NCBI GenBank assembly: GCA_905371595.1
Contig: CAJPLU010000018.1
Location: 1-15,915, forward strand
Direction of reading: 5' to 3'
DNA length: 15,915 bases
Origin: Candidatus Saccharimonadota bacterium
GTDB lineage: Bacteria; Patescibacteriota; Saccharimonadia; Saccharimonadales; Saccharimonadaceae
The notes below the pieces were generated by a model that worked only from the letters and a program-made list of their open reading frames with translations, was not told the origin of the DNA and ran no database searches. The translations under genes were made by a program, and so were the position numbers. Shown here piece after piece: positions 6,035 through 13,140 of the stretch (positions within the stretch are counted from its first letter, which is position 1; the number at the start of each line of letters is the position of its first letter).

Positions 6035-7821
6035 TGAGCAAGCCAAAAATTAGTGTTATCATGTCGGAATATAATACCCCGCCAGATTACCTTAGAGCCT
6101 CAATTGAGAGCATTTTAAATCAAACATTCAAAGATATTGAGATTATTATAGTTGATGATTGCGGTAGAAATGACTTAAGTAGCATAGTCAAAGAATACAA
6201 AGACAAAAGAATAAGAATTATTAAAAATGATGAAAATATAGGATTAGTAAAATCTCTAAATAAAGCTATAGCCGTCTCTAAAGCTGATATTTTGGCAAGA
6301 ATGGATACTGACGATATTGCCGACGAAAATCGCTTAGAGGAGCAATATAAATTTATGATAAATCATGAAGAGTATAGTGTTGTAGGAACGCTTGCGAATG
6401 AATTTTCAAAAAATAGTACTACGGGGGTTTTAGGAAAACCTGGCGAAAAAACAGCCAAGTCGCTAGCATATGGCGATAGTATCATTCACCCAAGTGTAAT
6501 GATAAGGAAGAAAGATATTCAATCTGTCGGAGGATACAAAAATTACAAACGAGCAGAAGACTTGTCTCTTTGGTTTGAGTTAGTCATGAAAGGGTTTCGT
6601 CTTTTTGTGATTGACAGAGTGTTGTTGAATTATAGAGTTAATGAAGAGGACTATTCCAAGAGAAAATTCAAAACACGCAGAGGCGAGATTAAGGCGCGCT
6701 TGCATTACTACCATTTGACTAAAGCTCCTGCGCTAGCCTACCTGGTAATCATTAAATCTATTGTGTCTAGTATATTGCCGACCAGAATAGTGGCATTTTT
6801 TCGCAGAAAAATTATACTAAAGCCTAGTAGAGAAGACGAAAGATCTGATAAGAGGCCCTTGGTGAGCGTAATCATACCAGTCTACAACTGCGCAGAGTAT
6901 ATAGGCGAATGTATAGACTCTGTTGCCGAGCAAACGTATGATAATATTGAAATTATTGTTGTTAACGACGGCTCTAAAGATGGATCTGAAAATATTATAA
7001 AAGACAAGAAAAAGAGATATCGCAATATTTTATACTACAAGCAGCGAAACAAGGGCGTGTCTGCAGCGCGAAACTTAGGAATAAAAAAGGCAAGGGGAGA
7101 ATATATAACCTTCGTGGATGGCGACGACCTAGTTGGAAAATATTTAGTGGAGTGTTTAGTAAATCAAATTATATGTACTCATCCTGAGTGCATAATAGTT
7201 AGCAAACCTACGCAAAAAATTAATGAATTTGAAGAACGTGTGTTAGGATATAAAAAACCTGTCGTAAAGTCCATAGGCAGCAGCCAAGCTTTAATAAAAT
7301 TATTGTACCCTTATGGAATTGACAACGGCCCTTGTGCTAAATTATATCCTACGGTTCTGTTGAAAAAAAACTTATTTAATATAGATTTATCGATAGCAGA
7401 GGACCTTGAATTAAATTATAGATTAATAAAATCTTCTAAGATAATTAAAGTATTGAATGAAAAACTGTATTTTTATAGACCAAACCCGAAGAGTGCAATG
7501 AACCAAGAATTCAATGAGAAAAGACTAAGTGGATTAACTGCTACTGATATTATCGTTAAGGATGCTTTATCTACAACAAATAACAAAAAAATCCAAAAAG
7601 CGGCCGTAGGGCGTCATTTTATCGAAGCAGTTCTAATAGCCTCTGATCCAAGTGTAAATAAATCAGTAGAGGGGTCTGCTATTATAAAGAGGGTCATACT
7701 AAAGAATGCAGGATTAGTTATGCGTGATTTTAATATGTTTTATAAGTACAGAATTGTCGCTGCTATAGCGCTAATTAATTACGATATTGCTATAAAATTA
7801 TTACAATCCCGTGGACACTAA
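6034..7821 (+). CDS. Double-domain family 2 glycosyltransferase
   Basis: The 595-residue protein contains two complete GT-A (GT2) catalytic domains in one chain. The first (about 4-205) opens with ISVIMSEYNTP and has the metal-binding MDTDD at 90-94. The second (about 275-480) opens with LVSVIIPVYNC and has VDGDD at 361-365. A basic linker (about 255-274) joins them, and the C-terminal 100 residues are not assignable. The two domains differ enough that they probably add different sugars or act in alternation. The ATG overlaps the polymerase stop by one base, and a strong GGAGG (6023-6027) lies within the end of the polymerase gene. AT-rich. The family predicts cytosolic transfer of nucleotide-activated sugars to the lipid-linked unit. 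Confidence 0.92.
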   Translation: MSKPKISVIMSEYNTPPDYLRASIESILNQTFKDIEIIIVDDCGRNDLSSIVKEYKDKRIRIIKNDENIGLVKSLNKAIAVSKADILARMDTDDIADENRLEEQYKFMINHEEYSVVGTLANEFSKNSTTGVLGKPGEKTAKSLAYGDSIIHPSVMIRKKDIQSVGGYKNYKRAEDLSLWFELVMKGFRLFVIDRVLLNYRVNEEDYSKRKFKTRRGEIKARLHYYHLTKAPALAYLVIIKSIVSSILPTRIVAFFRRKIILKPSREDERSDKRPLVSVIIPVYNCAEYIGECIDSVAEQTYDNIEIIVVNDGSKDGSENIIKDKKKRYRNILYYKQRNKGVSAARNLGIKKARGEYITFVDGDDLVGKYLVECLVNQIICTHPECIIVSKPTQKINEFEERVLGYKKPVVKSIGSSQALIKLLYPYGIDNGPCAKLYPTVLLKKNLFNIDLSIAEDLELNYRLIKSSKIIKVLNEKLYFYRPNPKSAMNQEFNEKRLSGLTATDIIVKDALSTTNNKKIQKAAVGRHFIEAVLIASDPSVNKSVEGSAIIKRVILKNAGLVMRDFNMFYKYRIVAAIALINYDIAIKLLQSRGH

Positions 7822-7870
7822 TGCTGTAGACAAAGATAATACCATTCTGCAAAAAAGAAAAGTAACTAAT

Positions 7871-9397
7871 ATGCGCACAAGTAACTCCATAAAAAATATT
7901 ATTGTATCGGTAATTCTAGGGATAGTTGTGATTGTTGCTAATTTTGTCATGCAACGTTACTTTGTGCAAACGCTAGGCGTACAACTGCTAGGCCTCAACA
8001 GTCTGTTTACTAATATCATCTCGATGTTGTCAGTAGCCGAATTGGGATTTGGATCTGCGGTTATATTTCATTTATACAAGCCGCTGCATGAAAATGATAT
8101 GTCAAGCGTGTCGTCACTCATGCGTTTTTATAAGCTAAGCTATCGCTTGATTGCCGCGATTATAGCAGTCGTAGCAATTATCCTGGCACCTTTTATACCA
8201 GGAATAGCTGGCAATCCAAGCGTGTCTGTCAATATATACGTTATCTACGGACTATTCGTAATAAACTGCATATTGTCATACTTGATGTCGTACAAACGAT
8301 CGCTGCTATACGCCGATCAAAAGAATTATATTATAAATATTATTCATCTCTCGGCAATCGTTATTTTTAATATAGTAAAAGTTATCGCACTGATTATTAC
8401 AAAAAGTTTTTATCTGTTCGCAACGATTTCTATCGTTATGACGCTAGCTGAAAATATTTTAATTAATAGAATCGTTAACAAAAAATATACTTTAACAGCG
8501 TCGCCAAAACCAATCGATAAAACAATCAAAAAAGACATATTCAAGCAAATAGGGGGATTATTCTTTCACAAGATTGGCGCTTTTGTGGTCATGGGGACCG
8601 ACAATATCATTATTTCTGTTGCACTCGGGTTGCAAACACTCGGTCTGTATAGCAATTACCAGCTTATACAGGTTGCAATACAATCTCTGTTTATCCAGAT
8701 ATCTAATGCGGTGCGCGCCAGTATCGGCAATCTGCTAGTAGATATTGGCGGCAAAAAGAGTTTCACGACATTCTTGCGATTGCAATTTGCAAACCAAATT
8801 CTGTCAATTATATCGGTAAGCGTATTCTTTGTTGCGTCGCGCAGTCTGGTGCGTATGTGGCTCGGTGAAAGATTCGTTCTTGATACATGGGTGGTAGTGG
8901 CATTATCTCTCAGCTTGTACATAACGCTAGTTAGGTCGGTATTTGGTAACTTTAAGGAAGCGGCAGGTATTTTTTACGAAGATCGCTTGGCGCCTGTCGT
9001 AGAGTCGTTAGTTAACATCGTTGCTTCATTGGCACTGGTTTATATAATTGGGCTACCAGGAGTGTTTTTAGGTACGGCTATAAGTTCAATGATACTACAC
9101 TGCTATAGCTACCCAAAATTCGTATTCAAAGGATTGTTTCATAAGAGCTACAAAGAATACGCTATACATATACTAATTAATACTGCGTTAGCCTTTTGCG
9201 CTATCGGTTCATCGTTTATAATAAGCCGGATGATTACTATGAATAACCCGCTATTGCAATTAATTTATGATGGCGTTGTTGCTATAATAGTGCCACTTTT
9301 TATAGTATGGTTAGTATATCGCAATACTGATGAATATCTCTATTTCAAAAAATTATTTACTAAAATATTTAGGAAGTTGGTAAAGCGTCATGCGTAA
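7871..9397 (+). CDS. Polysaccharide flippase (Wzx/MATE superfamily)
   Basis: This membrane transporter of 508 residues has about 12-14 hydrophobic helices and probably moves the finished lipid-linked repeat unit to the outer face. The N-terminal region (VMQRYFVQTLGVQLLGLNSLF, then AELGFGSAVIFHLYKPL) is typical of the MOP-superfamily flippases found in EPS clusters. A GTG at 7811 would add 20 polar residues and overlap the previous gene, but the ATG at 7871 puts the product at the family's normal start, so I prefer it. Neither has a clear ribosome site. Composition rises gradually back toward that of the flanking genes along this ORF. It overlaps the VanZ-like gene by eight bases. Confidence 0.93.
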   Translation: MRTSNSIKNIIVSVILGIVVIVANFVMQRYFVQTLGVQLLGLNSLFTNIISMLSVAELGFGSAVIFHLYKPLHENDMSSVSSLMRFYKLSYRLIAAIIAVVAIILAPFIPGIAGNPSVSVNIYVIYGLFVINCILSYLMSYKRSLLYADQKNYIINIIHLSAIVIFNIVKVIALIITKSFYLFATISIVMTLAENILINRIVNKKYTLTASPKPIDKTIKKDIFKQIGGLFFHKIGAFVVMGTDNIIISVALGLQTLGLYSNYQLIQVAIQSLFIQISNAVRASIGNLLVDIGGKKSFTTFLRLQFANQILSIISVSVFFVASRSLVRMWLGERFVLDTWVVVALSLSLYITLVRSVFGNFKEAAGIFYEDRLAPVVESLVNIVASLALVYIIGLPGVFLGTAISSMILHCYSYPKFVFKGLFHKSYKEYAIHILINTALAFCAIGSSFIISRMITMNNPLLQLIYDGVVAIIVPLFIVWLVYRNTDEYLYFKKLFTKIFRKLVKRHA

Positions 9398-9827
9398 AAT
9401 CCACCTGCTTCTCCCACTTCTCTGGATGGCGGTTATCTTTATGCTTTCGCAGCAGCCGGCCTCGATTTCTAGTGGGCAGAGCGGCGTGTTTGTCGAACAG
9501 CTGCACTACATTGCACCGAGTATTGATCAGCAGCTACTAACTTTTCTGGTTCGCAAAGGTGCGCATATCTTCGCTTATTTCGTGCTGGGTATTTTGACGT
9601 TTAATGCTTTATGGCGAGTGGATTTAAGTAAGTTCAAATTTAACCGCCCAGCTATGCTGTCAATCATTGTTTGCGCGCTTTACGCTGCCAGCGATGAGTT
9701 CCACCAGCTATTTATCATCGGTAGAAGCGGCGAGCTTCGCGATATTATGATAGATAGCTGCGCCGCAATGGTTGGAGTATTTATAATAGGTATTTTTGTA
9801 AGAATATTGCAAAAAAGTAAAAAATAG
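9390..9827 (+). CDS. VanZ-like family membrane protein
   Basis: This small 145-residue integral membrane protein has about four hydrophobic helices and the VanZ-family signatures: SQQPA after helix 1, RKGAHIFAYFVLG (about 55-67) and SDEFHQLFIIGRSGELRD (about 101-118), ending in a helix that begins SCAAMVG. Founding VanZ lowers teicoplanin susceptibility by an unknown mechanism; most relatives, this one included, have no proven function but often sit near envelope-polymer genes. It starts inside the end of the flippase gene (eight-base overlap), so it is co-translated with the polysaccharide operon. The promoter of the next gene is embedded in its last codons. Confidence 0.9.
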   Translation: MRKIHLLLPLLWMAVIFMLSQQPASISSGQSGVFVEQLHYIAPSIDQQLLTFLVRKGAHIFAYFVLGILTFNALWRVDLSKFKFNRPAMLSIIVCALYAASDEFHQLFIIGRSGELRDIMIDSCAAMVGVFIIGIFVRILQKSKK

Positions 9828-9835
9828 AGTATAAT
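9807..9835 (+). promoter_or_regulatory. Promoter of the LCP gene inside the end of the VanZ-like gene
   Basis: TTGCAA (9807-9812), a 17-base spacer and a perfect TATAAT (9830-9835). The predicted start at about 9842 is only two or three bases before the ATG at 9845, and there is no Shine-Dalgarno sequence, so the mRNA would be almost leaderless. Confidence 0.65.
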
Positions 9836-9844
9836 ATATAAGAT

Positions 9845-11263
9845 ATGGTGTCTGAAGTTACTAAAACTACTAAACTAAGAGTTGGCTTGCGAAGAATGGT
9901 CGCTGGTATTTTGTTGTTATCGTTCATAGCGCTGGTGGTTAGTGTTTTGCAGGCGGGGATTGTGCCTGAGCGTTATTTGTGGATTGGTTTGCCGATTTAT
10001 GGGGTGGTGACTGCTGCTATAATCTGGGGATTGGTGAGTCAGAAGCGCTTTGGTAATATCCATACTGGCGTGCTGGTCGCGCTTGGTGTAGTGGCTTTGG
10101 TGATTACTGCTGTGAATATTTACGTTATCAGTACGGCGCGAGCTTTTGATAGTTTGACGTCTTCGATACAAAGTAGGAAGTCGTCGTATGTTGAATATGT
10201 GATTGCTGCCTATAAGGATCGTAATACGTCGCTTAGTAATGCTCAATCGGTCGGGATGCTTTCGGCTGATCCGCTTTATAATAAAGTAACTAAGGCAGTC
10301 AAGGATGAAACTTCTGCCAATCAACAAGCGCTGGATAGTTTGGCCGAACTTAAGAATAAACTCGAATCAGGCGACTTGCAGCTGGCAACTATTCGTAAGG
10401 CTAATATGCCGATTATCGAAGAAGCTGATAAAACTTTCTACGATAATTTGGTAGTGTTGCAGACTATTCGCGTGGAAGGGGAGGCTGCGAAGCAGTCTTC
10501 GGCGATTAATGTTGATAAGCCATATGTTCTTTACATCAGCGGCATTGATACGGCTGGCAAAATATCTACCGTATCGCGTAGCGACGTCAATATATTGATG
10601 GTGGTTAATCCAGCCAAACATTCGATTCTGCTGGTAAATACGCCGCGCGATTATTATGTGCAACTGCACGGCACGACAGGCTTGCGCGATAAGCTGACGC
10701 ATGCCGGAGTGTACGGCGTTGATATGTCGGTGAAGACATTGGAAGATTTGTATAGTATTAATATTCAGCACTATATTCGCATCAATTTCACTTCTCTGGT
10801 AACTCTGATCGACGCTATCGGTCCGATTGAAGCTTATTCGGATTATGATTTTAAGTCTTACCATCAAGGATATAACACATTGGATAGCAAGCAAGCTTTG
10901 GAGTTTTCGCGTGAACGTTACAGCTTCCAAGAAGGCGATCGCCAGCGCGGGCGCAACCAGCAGCACGTTATCGAGGCAATTATCGCCAAGTTGTCGCGTA
11001 CCGAAAACGCCGTGAAATTACCGCAGATTGTCGATACTATCCGCAACTCCATCGAGACGGATTTATCCGAACAGTCAATCAAGGCAATCATCCGCAAACA
11101 GCTTGACGATATTCATCCATGGAAAGTCGAATCGACTAACGTCGACGGCGCAGGCGCCATGGAGCCAACTTACAGCTACAGCGGTACGCCGCTTTACGTG
11201 ATGATTCCGTCCAACAAATCGGTTGATGCCGCCAAAGCGAAGATTTCGGCATACTTACAATAA
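9845..11263 (+). CDS. LytR-CpsA-Psr (LCP) family cell-wall glycopolymer ligase
   Basis: LCP enzymes transfer lipid-pyrophosphate-linked glycopolymers to peptidoglycan on the outer face of the membrane. This 472-residue protein has three N-terminal membrane helices (about 18-38, 46-64, 74-96), an extracellular helical spacer (about 97-220) likely to form coiled coil, and the LCP domain (about 225-390). Key residues are present: Asp235, Arg245 and Asp247 in SRSD, Arg268-Asp269 in NTPRDYYV, and the Arg-rich pyrophosphate site with Arg356, Arg358, Arg366, Arg368 and Arg370. A C-terminal part of about 80 residues follows. Three membrane helices plus the long spacer are more than the single helix usual in the family. 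Its place after a Wzx/Wzy cluster suggests that it anchors that polymer. It has its own promoter, so it may also serve other polymers. Confidence 0.92.
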   Translation: MVSEVTKTTKLRVGLRRMVAGILLLSFIALVVSVLQAGIVPERYLWIGLPIYGVVTAAIIWGLVSQKRFGNIHTGVLVALGVVALVITAVNIYVISTARAFDSLTSSIQSRKSSYVEYVIAAYKDRNTSLSNAQSVGMLSADPLYNKVTKAVKDETSANQQALDSLAELKNKLESGDLQLATIRKANMPIIEEADKTFYDNLVVLQTIRVEGEAAKQSSAINVDKPYVLYISGIDTAGKISTVSRSDVNILMVVNPAKHSILLVNTPRDYYVQLHGTTGLRDKLTHAGVYGVDMSVKTLEDLYSINIQHYIRINFTSLVTLIDAIGPIEAYSDYDFKSYHQGYNTLDSKQALEFSRERYSFQEGDRQRGRNQQHVIEAIIAKLSRTENAVKLPQIVDTIRNSIETDLSEQSIKAIIRKQLDDIHPWKVESTNVDGAGAMEPTYSYSGTPLYVMIPSNKSVDAAKAKISAYLQ

Positions 11264-11295
11264 TAATTAATACCACTTTACTTTCGCAGCAGGCT

Positions 11296-11321
11296 GCTTA
11301 TTGTAATGACGTGCAATAAGC
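11296..11321. terminator. Hairpin between convergent genes, possible bidirectional terminator
   Basis: GCTTATTG (11296-11303) and CAATAAGC (11314-11321) are perfectly complementary, and two further inner pairs (T-G, A-T) give a ten-pair stem with a six-base loop. It lies between the stop of the LCP gene and the stop of the minus-strand hydrolase gene, overlapping the latter by one base. Neither side has a clear T-run, so efficient intrinsic termination is doubtful. Confidence 0.4.
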
Positions 11322-12172
11322 TATTTCACAGCAGATTCTGGTTTGATAGCCCTTTTCATACAGCTAACGATAACTTTGCGCGTGCGCTGGCGGATAGCGT
11401 GAGTGGCAGTAGTTAGCGAATGCAGTGTAACTCGCTGGTTCTTTTCGGCAATGTGCTTTAGATTCTTTTCGACGATAAACGGGTCTAGTTTGCCGTATAT
11501 AATATCGGTGTCGATGCGTGTTTCGACCAATTTGCGGCTAGCGTTTTGGCTGATAATACCAGCTAACAGCGTATCGCGAAAGGCGCTAAAATTATCCTGG
11601 GTCAGCTGCGTTTCTGAGAAGCCAGCTAGTCCCAACTTAGAGTATAAATCGTAGCCAGCCACTACCGCCTTGGGTGTTTTTAACGCTTGGCGATAGATTT
11701 CACGTAGTAGATTGTCCTGGCGTAATCGCGCCGCGCCTGTCTGAGAGCTATCACGGTAAATCGGTGGCGCCACCAAGATGCAGCGCTTAACAATACCCTT
11801 ATACATACTAGCGAACTCAATCGCCACCAGCGAGCCAAACGAATGTCCGACCAGCACTACCGGACCGCTCAAGCCATTCGTCAAGCAGGTAGCCAGCAGG
11901 TGGCGGGCTTGTTCGCGGGCACTATACATCCGCCGTGTTTGTGCCAGATAAGAATCGCCGTGGCCCAACAAATCAACTACGATATAGTTGCAATTAGCTG
12001 GTACATTCTCGAGAAAAGGCTGCCACAACTCACCAGTATCCGCCAGACCGTGGATAAAGACATAAGTTACCGCGAATGGCCGCCGCAAACGTTTAAAACG
12101 GACGCGCAATCGATAGGGAACATGCAGCATCTTGTGCAGGATTTGGTCGCGGAACTTATGCTTGGCCGCCAT
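11321..12172 (-). CDS. Alpha/beta hydrolase
   Basis: This is a serine hydrolase of the alpha/beta fold with 283 residues and no signal peptide, though its first 35 residues are strongly basic and may touch the membrane. The HGLADTG oxyanion loop is at 41-47, the nucleophile elbow GHSFG puts Ser111 at the active site, Asp230 (GKLDPF) is the acid, and His258 (TATHAI) completes the triad. The ATG at 12172 is preceded by an in-frame TTG at 12175; ATG is preferred. It starts six bases after the htpX stop, so the two form one minus-strand operon with probable translational coupling. Substrate is unknown: esterase, lipase or acyl-transfer activity all fit. There is no lid sequence I recognise. Confidence 0.9.
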   Translation of the reverse strand: MAAKHKFRDQILHKMLHVPYRLRVRFKRLRRPFAVTYVFIHGLADTGELWQPFLENVPANCNYIVVDLLGHGDSYLAQTRRMYSAREQARHLLATCLTNGLSGPVVLVGHSFGSLVAIEFASMYKGIVKRCILVAPPIYRDSSQTGAARLRQDNLLREIYRQALKTPKAVVAGYDLYSKLGLAGFSETQLTQDNFSAFRDTLLAGIISQNASRKLVETRIDTDIIYGKLDPFIVEKNLKHIAEKNQRVTLHSLTTATHAIRQRTRKVIVSCMKRAIKPESAVK

Positions 12173-12178
12173 CAACGC

Positions 12179-13021
12179 CTACTTGTCTAATTCTTTCAAG
12201 CGAGCAATTCGCGCCTCGGTCGACGGGTGAGTCGAGAAGAGAGCTTGCAAGCCGCCCAGCGAGAACATATTCGAAAACATTAGATGAGCTGAAGCTTCTT
12301 GGCTTGGCGATGGTGCAATCGGCGGTACGCTAGCTTTCCAGTTTTCTAGCTTCATCAGCGCCGACGCTAAATCATCGCCAGTGCCGAGAATACTGTGGCT
12401 ATACTGATCGGCCGCATACTCGCGGCTGCGCGATACTGCCATCTGGATTAACATCGCAGCGATAGGCGCCAAAATTAACGAAGCAATCATCGCAAAGATA
12501 TTACCGCCGTCATCGTCGTCCGACGATCCACCGAATAGAAAGGCTAGCTGCGCCAGATAACTAATCGCACCCGCCAGCGTCGCGGCGATAGTCGAGATTA
12601 GCATATCGCGGTGTTTGACATGACCTAATTCGTGCGCCAAAACCGCCCGCAGTTCATCCTCATTCAGAATATCCATGATACCAGTCGTCACCGCTACGGC
12701 AGCATGCTGCGGCGAGCGGCCCGTCGCGAAAGCATTAGGAATCGGCGTCTTGACGTAATAAAGTTTTGGCATCGGCAAATTCGCTTGGGCTGTTAACTCG
12801 CGGACGATACGCTCGACCTGCGGGTAACGATTGCCCAGCGGTTGGGCACCTTGCATCTTAATTACCAGCGACGAACTGAAAAAATACATGAAAAAGTTAG
12901 ACACCGCCGCTATGCCTAGCGCCATCAACATGCCTTGCCGGCCGCTCAGTGCATAGCCAACCATCATGAACAACCCTGTCAGAATTGCCATAAGTAGGGT
13001 AGTTTTGAAAATCTGCTTCAT
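12179..13021 (-). CDS. htpX: Membrane zinc metalloprotease HtpX (M48 family)
   Basis: HtpX degrades misfolded or damaged membrane proteins from the cytosolic side. The 280-residue product has the normal length and order: membrane helices at about 6-24 and 32-50, a cytosolic part with KTPIPNAFATGRSP (91-104), the zinc site HELGH (His130, Glu131, His134), two further hydrophobic stretches (about 141-163, 173-194), and the third ligand Glu201 in SREYAAD. An Asp-rich loop (SSDDDDGG) sits between the last two helices. No Shine-Dalgarno site precedes the ATG; the predicted transcript starts about five bases upstream. It leads an operon with the alpha/beta hydrolase and is divergent from the histidine kinase gene, suggesting envelope-stress control by that system. 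Confidence 0.96.
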   Translation of the reverse strand: MKQIFKTTLLMAILTGLFMMVGYALSGRQGMLMALGIAAVSNFFMYFFSSSLVIKMQGAQPLGNRYPQVERIVRELTAQANLPMPKLYYVKTPIPNAFATGRSPQHAAVAVTTGIMDILNEDELRAVLAHELGHVKHRDMLISTIAATLAGAISYLAQLAFLFGGSSDDDDGGNIFAMIASLILAPIAAMLIQMAVSRSREYAADQYSHSILGTGDDLASALMKLENWKASVPPIAPSPSQEASAHLMFSNMFSLGGLQALFSTHPSTEARIARLKELDK

Positions 13022-13032
13022 ATCTGCAGCTT

Positions 13033-13065
13033 ATTATAGCAAATTACCTTAAAGCTATCTTAAAG
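13033..13065 (-). promoter_or_regulatory. htpX promoter with heptamer direct repeat over the -35 region
   Basis: On the minus strand a perfect TATAAT (13033-13038) lies 12 bases before the htpX ATG, predicting a leader of about five nt. There is no good -35 box at 16-18 bases. Instead two copies of CTTAAAG (plus strand, 13048-13054 and 13059-13065) occupy the -35 area with an 11-base period, one helical turn. OmpR/PhoB-family activators typically bind such repeats at promoters with poor -35 boxes. Binding is inferred, not shown. Confidence 0.5.
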
Positions 13066-13079
13066 AACGTACCAGAGGG

Positions 13080-13109
13080 TTGCAGCAAAACGGCTTGTCG
13101 ATATATACT
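13080..13109 (+). promoter_or_regulatory. Promoter of the histidine kinase gene
   Basis: TTGCAG (13080-13085), an 18-base spacer and TATACT (13104-13109). The start would be near 13116, leaving about 25 nt of leader that includes the purine run AGGGGG (13131-13136) before the proposed ACG start at 13141. Confidence 0.5.
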
Positions 13110-13140
13110 AATCATAAGCAACTCTAAATTAGGGGGCATC

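Noticed and set aside
7811..7870. GTG start for the flippase
   Set aside because: It adds a polar stretch not seen at the start of flippases and has no ribosome site.
10367..10966. 199-codon open frame on the minus strand
   Set aside because: It lies entirely antisense to the well-supported LCP domain, and its translation has no recognisable motif.
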